Source: Psychrobacillus sp. OK028 (GTDB lineage: Bacteria; Bacillota; Bacilli; Bacillales_A; Planococcaceae). Taken from it: 64,000 nt of DNA. How positions within the stretch are numbered: the first letter of the stretch is position 1; each line of letters begins with the position of its first letter. The notes beneath the pieces are model-generated. The model did no database searches, was not told where the DNA came from, and worked only from the letters and a program-made list of their open reading frames with translations. Positions 59,616-64,000 of the stretch are shown in pieces. The stretch spans positions 186,001 through 250,000 of the forward strand of contig NZ_FNHY01000005.1 in assembly GCF_900103605.1 (NCBI RefSeq). The letters are read 5' to 3'. Made by a program: the position numbers and the translations under genes.

Positions 59616-61142
59616 CTACCCGCTTACATCAATTCCATCGGCCACCCTCAGCTCTGCTCCGTCGATGCCATCGACGACGTTTTCGACCATGCTGAGGTCC
59701 TTGCCTGCATCAATTCTGATGCCGTTGGAAGCCTGTCTAATAATGTTGGACTCGATACTAATATCAGAGGGAATACCTGATCCCCGTCCGTCAGTACCGC
59801 GGTCCTCACTGAGCCGGATGGACCAAAACCCTTCAGTCCCTCCAGTGATATGGTTACCGCGCAATTTGGTGCCCGGTGCATTGCGGACCTCAATACCGGT
59901 ATTCGAATCCTCATCGCCGGTAATCCTGTTGTTCTCGATGAGAGTTTCAGGAGTTCCTAGGATGACGAGAATTCCCTGACGGTTTCCAATCAGGTCGTTG
60001 GAGTGCACCCAATTTCCAGGTCCAGAGGCGTCGTGTTTGTTCTTGGCCCCTCCAGAATTGCCGAGCGCGATGCCCGCCCGATGCCCGCCAATGACTGTGT
60101 TATCCCGGATCTCATTCAGGTATTCACCTTCGCCATGCAGGTCAATGGCGTCGAGGTGGCTGCCAACAATCACGTTGTCCGCCACTAGATTGTTGTGCGT
60201 GGGGAACTGCAGCAAAATGGCGTGCCGCAGATGCCTGCCATCAAAAGTATTGCCGATGACTACGTTATGTCGGGAATCGTTGGTAGCATCCGGGTTTCGT
60301 TGGTCCCTTGAGCCCTCGATAGCGATGCCGTAGCCTTGTCCGCCAGAACCGACGGCTGTTGCCTCACTGATGTAGTTTCCAGAGAGGGTCACTTCACGGC
60401 TAGCCTTGACGGAGATGCCGTGGCGCTCGAACCTTCGGATGCCCAGGTTCTCCACCAGTATCTGGGTGCTAGCCTGTCCTTCGTAGGATCCGAGGTGAAT
60501 CCCGTACATCGGGCCACCACTCGCGTCCCCGTCGTCGGGATCGTAGCCGAGTGGTCCCTCATGACGGGAAGTGATAGTGAAATCAGCGATGATGACGTCG
60601 TGAACGCCGGAGCCACGGATTACCCTACTATCATCTACTCCGTCGAAGGAAGTCAACAGTACGGTGTTCTCCTGGCCCTCACCGCGTAGGTCCACGCCGC
60701 TACGCAACACGATGTTCGCCGACTCGTCGTCCGGGTCAACGGAACGCAGGTCATACGTGCCGGTCGGTAGCAGTACTTCGTCACCCGGTTCTGCCGCAGC
60801 CAGGGCCGCTCGGATGGCAGTTGCATCGTCGTGTGTGTCTGGATCCGGATCTGCCCCGAAATGCGTGACATCCAGGGTCTTACCCGTGACCGGACCCGGC
60901 GTCTTCACTTCGATCGGCTTGCCGGACCGGTCCACCAAGCCGGGAGCTTGCCAGTCGCGTAGCTCGGACGGAGCAGGTTCCACGGCTTTATCACTCTCGG
61001 ACGCTGCGGGTTCTACAGCTTCATCTCTCTCGACCGGTCCTTCGGATTCTTCCACGGTGCATGCGGTCAAGAGGACCATAAGGAATAGGGTAACCCACCA
61101 CGGTGCCGGACTTCGCCGGCTGTTCTGAACAGATCTCTTCAT
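59616..61142 (-). CDS. Beta-helix (pectate-lyase-like) lipoprotein in GC-rich island
   Basis: This 508-residue protein has a lipoprotein signal (lipobox LTAC after a basic N-terminus), an Asp/Glu/Pro-rich linker of about 40 residues, and a right-handed parallel beta-helix (repeats such as NNVIGNT-, GNRQGILVILGTPETLIENNRITGDE). The fold is that of pectate lyases, C5-epimerases and similar surface carbohydrate enzymes; the substrate is unknown. Base composition is much richer in G+C than all the preceding genes, with codons to match, so it is a likely recent transfer. The ATG at 61142 has AAGGAAGTG upstream. It is transcribed after the GH3 gene. Confidence 0.85.
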   Translation of the reverse strand: MKRSVQNSRRSPAPWWVTLFLMVLLTACTVEESEGPVERDEAVEPAASESDKAVEPAPSELRDWQAPGLVDRSGKPIEVKTPGPVTGKTLDVTHFGADPDPDTHDDATAIRAALAAAEPGDEVLLPTGTYDLRSVDPDDESANIVLRSGVDLRGEGQENTVLLTSFDGVDDSRVIRGSGVHDVIIADFTITSRHEGPLGYDPDDGDASGGPMYGIHLGSYEGQASTQILVENLGIRRFERHGISVKASREVTLSGNYISEATAVGSGGQGYGIAIEGSRDQRNPDATNDSRHNVVIGNTFDGRHLRHAILLQFPTHNNLVADNVIVGSHLDAIDLHGEGEYLNEIRDNTVIGGHRAGIALGNSGGAKNKHDASGPGNWVHSNDLIGNRQGILVILGTPETLIENNRITGDEDSNTGIEVRNAPGTKLRGNHITGGTEGFWSIRLSEDRGTDGRGSGIPSDISIESNIIRQASNGIRIDAGKDLSMVENVVDGIDGAELRVADGIDVSG

Positions 61143-61192
61143 CAAACTACTCACTTCCTTTTTGTACTCTTTTCGTCCTTTTGGAGGCGACA

Positions 61193-61222
61193 AGAAAAGC
61201 GGTGAGCCCACTCGCTCACCGC
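61193..61222 (-). terminator. Hairpin between GH3 and beta-helix genes
   Basis: GCGGTGAGC and GCTCACCGC form a 9-bp perfect stem. A short T tract follows on the minus strand, so termination is possible but some read-through is likely. Confidence 0.6.
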
Positions 61223-61314
61223 CTTCGGGTTATCCGAACGCTCCCTACCGGGTCGTCGCCGTCATCCCATGACCAGGGGTCTACCGATTAGTGTTTCCCT
61301 TGCCATCTCTATTA

Positions 61315-63816
61315 TCATTGGCTATTGCCATTATTGTTGCCTTGACCATTGCCTTTGTTGTTGCTTTTGTTACCATTGTTATTGCCTTTGTTTTTGTTTT
61401 TATTTTTGTCTTTGCCATTGTCTTTGTTATGTTTGAAGTTCAATGGAATGTCTTTTTCCAACGGAGTGTCTGCTGAAGAACCTCCAACATGCACGCCATA
61501 CTTTCCATCAACAGTTGCCCACTCGCCATCAGCCCAGTTCGCTAGGTTGTCCGGTTCTTCCGGAACAAAATAGGAGAACGGGTGGTTGGAGTCGTCGTGA
61601 TTAATACGTACAGTCACACGCTCGCTCTCACCAGGCTCAAGGTCAACCTTCTCGAAGTTTACAAGTCGCTTAGTTGGCTGCCCTGCCTCTTCTGGTAGAG
61701 TCAGATAGACTTGTGCAGCTTCTTTACCGGCAACATCACCTGTGTTCGTGATCGTGAAGGACACGTCAATACCAGATAATGCTCCTTTGCCTTCTTTTCC
61801 TGTATCGCGGACATTCTTCACTTTAAGGTCGTCATATTCGAAAGTTGTATACGATAGTCCGTATCCGAATGGGAAGACTGGTTTCACATTGTTTGCTTCG
61901 TACCAGCGATAGCCCATTTCTAGACCTTCTGTGTACTGAGCGATTAGTTGATCAGAACCATCACCATAAGGACCAGGTCCACCAACTTTACCAGTATCTT
62001 GACGAGTTCCAGGGTACTGCTCTTCAGTCGCGAAGGCAGCTTCACGTTCAGTAGCACCGAATGTCATCGGCAACTTACCGGATGGGTTAACCTTACCATA
62101 GAGAAGGTTAGCGACGGCATTGCCATCCTCCATACCTGGGTACCAAGCTTGAAGAACTGCAGGTACCTTATCCAACCATGGCATAATTGACGTACCGGAA
62201 GTTTTCAGTACCACAATAGTATTCTCCGGATTAGCTTCCATAACTGCGTCAATCACCGGCTCCTGCTCAGCCAAGCCCGATTTAAGGTTCAAGGCTGGGA
62301 ATCCTAGGGTATCACGGTCCACTGTCTCATGCGGGTTGTCGCCGACCATGAGAAGCACGACATCGGACTCAGCAGCTAACTTGGCAGCAGCTTTCGGATC
62401 ACTGCCATTGTTGTACTTCACTTTAGTGTTGTAGCCAAACTCTTTGATAACATTTTCTAAGCCTTCTTGTGGTGTGACCGTATATGGAGTCACTACATAA
62501 TCATTGTCGTCACGAACAGAACGTGGGGACATCTTTGCCGCACCAGCGAACGTCTCAATGCCGATCAACGCGATCGACTTTGGCTCACCGTTCAGTGGCA
62601 GGAAGTCGTTATCGTTCTTCAATAGCACGGAGCCTTCCTCGGCCATCTTAAGTGCACTAGCACCGTTGAGCATCGGGTCAACGATTTCAGGCATAAATTT
62701 GTCGTAAGGCTCGTCCATGTGACCGAACTCGATCATCTTGATGTAACGCGGACGAAGTAGATTATCAATATCGTCCTCAGTCACCAAACCTGCGTCAAGA
62801 GCTTCTTGAATCTTCTCTTTTGTGTAATACTGTGGTGTCCAGTCGAGCTCGACATTCAAGCCCGCCTTGATAGCTTTAACCGTGTCGTGTACTGCGCGAC
62901 GGTCACTCATAACGTAACCATCAAAGCCCCAGTTATCTCGAAGAGCATCTTGTAGCAATTCAGAGCTATCACAAGCATAAGTACCGTTAACATCCGGGAA
63001 TGAACACATCACGGAAGCTGGGTCAGCATCTCTGACGGTCATCTCGAAAGGCAACATGTACAACTCGTTCATAGCATTTGAAGGAACTTGGACACCCATC
63101 GTCCAACGCTCAGTTTCCTGTTCATTTCCAGCCATGTGCTTGAGTTGTACCTGGACTCCTTGATCCTGGATACCCTTTGTTTGCTCGGTCGCAAGGATAC
63201 CTGTCAAATAAGGGTCCTCACTGAAGTACTCATAGTTCCGGCCACCGTACGGGTGACGAATGAGGTTCAAACCTGGTCCGAGGAACACGTGATGTGCGAA
63301 AGCTCGTGTCTCTTCACCAAGGATTCGGCCGGCCTCATAGTTTAGCTCGCGGTCGAATGTCGCAGCTAAACCTGGGGTAGACGGAAGACCAGTCGCCTGT
63401 GGGTCATTGTGACATGATCCTCCTTTAACACCCGTACCACCGTTGGTCATACGTACTGTAGGAATACCGAGTTCTTCAATCCCTTTGATTTGCCGACCTG
63501 TGTCTTGGTACTCACACCCAGGAAGGGTACCTTGTGGCGCAAATTCGCCGTTCATATACTTACTAGTTCCGCCTCTTTTAATGACAACAGGCTCACCTTT
63601 GTCGTTCTCATTGAAACGCGAGATGGCGATTTGCTGCATCTTCTGTTCCATTGTCATCTCATCGAGAAGCAATTCGGTACGCTCCTCAGCAGAGAGGTTG
63701 ATATTCATCCAAGGGTTAGTCCCTTGCGTTTCTCCGGTCACCGCATTAGCAGGATTTACTAACGCAGACATGGAGATCGTCGCTGTCAAAAAAATGGAAA
63801 TAATTCGTTTTATCAT
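61315..63816 (-). CDS. Secreted GH3 beta-glucosidase with Asn/Lys/Gly-rich tail
   Basis: This 833-residue protein has a Sec signal peptide ending ANA, the GH3 TIM-barrel (GIEELGIPTVRMTNGGTGV; the nucleophile Asp region GYVMSDRRA), the second GH3 alpha/beta domain (GEPKSIALIG, VVLLMVGDNPHETVDRDTLGFP) and a fibronectin III-like domain (LSGIDVSFTITNTGDVAGKEAAQVYLTLPEE). The last about 40 residues are Asn/Lys/Gly repeats (KDNGKDKNKNKNKG, NNKGNGQGNNNGNS), a feature of cell-wall associated proteins. It releases terminal sugars from beta-glucosides or xylosides outside the cell. The start is ATG 63816 with AGGGAGA upstream. It is compositionally intermediate between its neighbours and the beta-helix gene. 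Confidence 0.92.
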   Translation of the reverse strand: MIKRIISIFLTATISMSALVNPANAVTGETQGTNPWMNINLSAEERTELLLDEMTMEQKMQQIAISRFNENDKGEPVVIKRGGTSKYMNGEFAPQGTLPGCEYQDTGRQIKGIEELGIPTVRMTNGGTGVKGGSCHNDPQATGLPSTPGLAATFDRELNYEAGRILGEETRAFAHHVFLGPGLNLIRHPYGGRNYEYFSEDPYLTGILATEQTKGIQDQGVQVQLKHMAGNEQETERWTMGVQVPSNAMNELYMLPFEMTVRDADPASVMCSFPDVNGTYACDSSELLQDALRDNWGFDGYVMSDRRAVHDTVKAIKAGLNVELDWTPQYYTKEKIQEALDAGLVTEDDIDNLLRPRYIKMIEFGHMDEPYDKFMPEIVDPMLNGASALKMAEEGSVLLKNDNDFLPLNGEPKSIALIGIETFAGAAKMSPRSVRDDNDYVVTPYTVTPQEGLENVIKEFGYNTKVKYNNGSDPKAAAKLAAESDVVLLMVGDNPHETVDRDTLGFPALNLKSGLAEQEPVIDAVMEANPENTIVVLKTSGTSIMPWLDKVPAVLQAWYPGMEDGNAVANLLYGKVNPSGKLPMTFGATEREAAFATEEQYPGTRQDTGKVGGPGPYGDGSDQLIAQYTEGLEMGYRWYEANNVKPVFPFGYGLSYTTFEYDDLKVKNVRDTGKEGKGALSGIDVSFTITNTGDVAGKEAAQVYLTLPEEAGQPTKRLVNFEKVDLEPGESERVTVRINHDDSNHPFSYFVPEEPDNLANWADGEWATVDGKYGVHVGGSSADTPLEKDIPLNFKHNKDNGKDKNKNKNKGNNNGNKSNNKGNGQGNNNGNSQ

Positions 63817-64000
63817 CCTAATTCTCCCTTACTATCTTCTTGTCTATTAGTATTCTAATATAATTTATTTTAGCAACTTGTCCTCTCCCTTGCTAATCAT
63901 TCCGTGTCTTAGTATAGAAGAAAACTATTACACTAGTATGAATGTCAAATTACAGAAACATAACAAAAATCACGATATTAGTAACACTCCTAAAGTCCCG
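63817..64000. other. Upstream region of the GH3 gene at window end
   Basis: About 180 bases, AT-rich. It should hold the promoter of the GH3 operon; TTGTCT and TATAAT-like strings occur, but no convincing box is assigned. Confidence 0.3.

Noticed and set aside
60336-61128. Plus-strand frames across the beta-helix gene (up to 154 codons)
   Set aside because: High G+C leaves few stop codons on the opposite strand; the minus-strand gene has signal peptide, fold and start signal.
61291-61573. Plus-strand hydrophobic frames opposite the Asn/Lys-rich tail of the GH3 gene
   Set aside because: Asn and Lys codons read as Leu, Val and Phe on the other strand, giving false transmembrane-like frames.

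Overview
The window is low-GC Firmicutes DNA, most like Bacillaceae or Planococcaceae (Psychrobacillus, Lysinibacillus, Solibacillus or Sporosarcina type). The evidence is strong AGGAGG-type ribosome binding sites, frequent TTG and GTG starts, SAM-I (S-box), T-box and c-di-AMP riboswitches, CsoR/CopZ/CopA, CzrA-type ArsR and AdaA/AdaB genes, and intergenic GC-rich repeats of a kind common in this group. The genus is not certain. It looks chromosomal, with no phage, plasmid replication, rRNA or tRNA genes and no CRISPR array.

Layout. 1-8.4 kb: a cut CoA-disulfide-reductase-like gene, a large DJ-1-tailed catalase, an S-box-controlled operon (SfnB-like flavoprotein plus a polar amino-acid type ABC importer) and fabI. 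8.6-11.1 kb: a Tat-exported GMC dehydrogenase with its subunit 3. 11.1-12.1 kb: a gene-free kilobase of hairpins, a decayed IS1182-like end and a 371-bp MITE-like repeat. 12.1-15.5 kb: a MerR regulator with a B12-binding domain, divergent from a membrane protein and an FtsX/LolD-type ABC exporter; 11-bp-spaced direct repeats lie in both promoter regions. 15.5-25 kb: aminotransferase, MATE and EamA exporters, glutathione peroxidase, CorA-like protein, an Asn-rich peptide, CtaG and DUF2243. 25.3-26.3 kb: an unusual HTH protein fused to a degenerate F1-ATPase beta-like domain. 26.5-44.9 kb: a mosaic of small metabolic, GNAT, transporter and regulator genes, including pyruvate oxidase, azoreductase, an HxlR/luciferase-like pair, KtrB under a c-di-AMP riboswitch, and adaAB. 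45-46.6 kb: a T-box-controlled SNF symporter.

46.7-55.3 kb is a metal-resistance cluster: YdhK lipoprotein, CopA, CopZ, CsoR with two CsoR-like operators, a CDF zinc exporter with its CzrA-like repressor, a ZIP transporter, a second copy of the MITE-like repeat flanked by a 24-bp duplication, and arsRBC. 55.5-59.2 kb: a GntR/FCD regulator, then a second GMC/subunit-3 pair preceded by a small membrane protein and two TTTTGTATACAAAA palindromes whose centres are 21 bp apart. 59.5-63.8 kb: an island of different base composition with a GC-rich beta-helix lipoprotein and a secreted GH3 beta-glucosidase with an Asn/Lys/Gly-rich tail.

Best candidates for something undescribed: the HTH-F1beta pseudo-ATPase (25291-26337), the B12-MerR regulon with CarH-like operators (12115-15439), the duplicated GMC operons with a putative four-cysteine cluster and a new membrane partner, and the MITE-like element pair. 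All starts were chosen by inspecting ribosome binding sites; no database search was possible.
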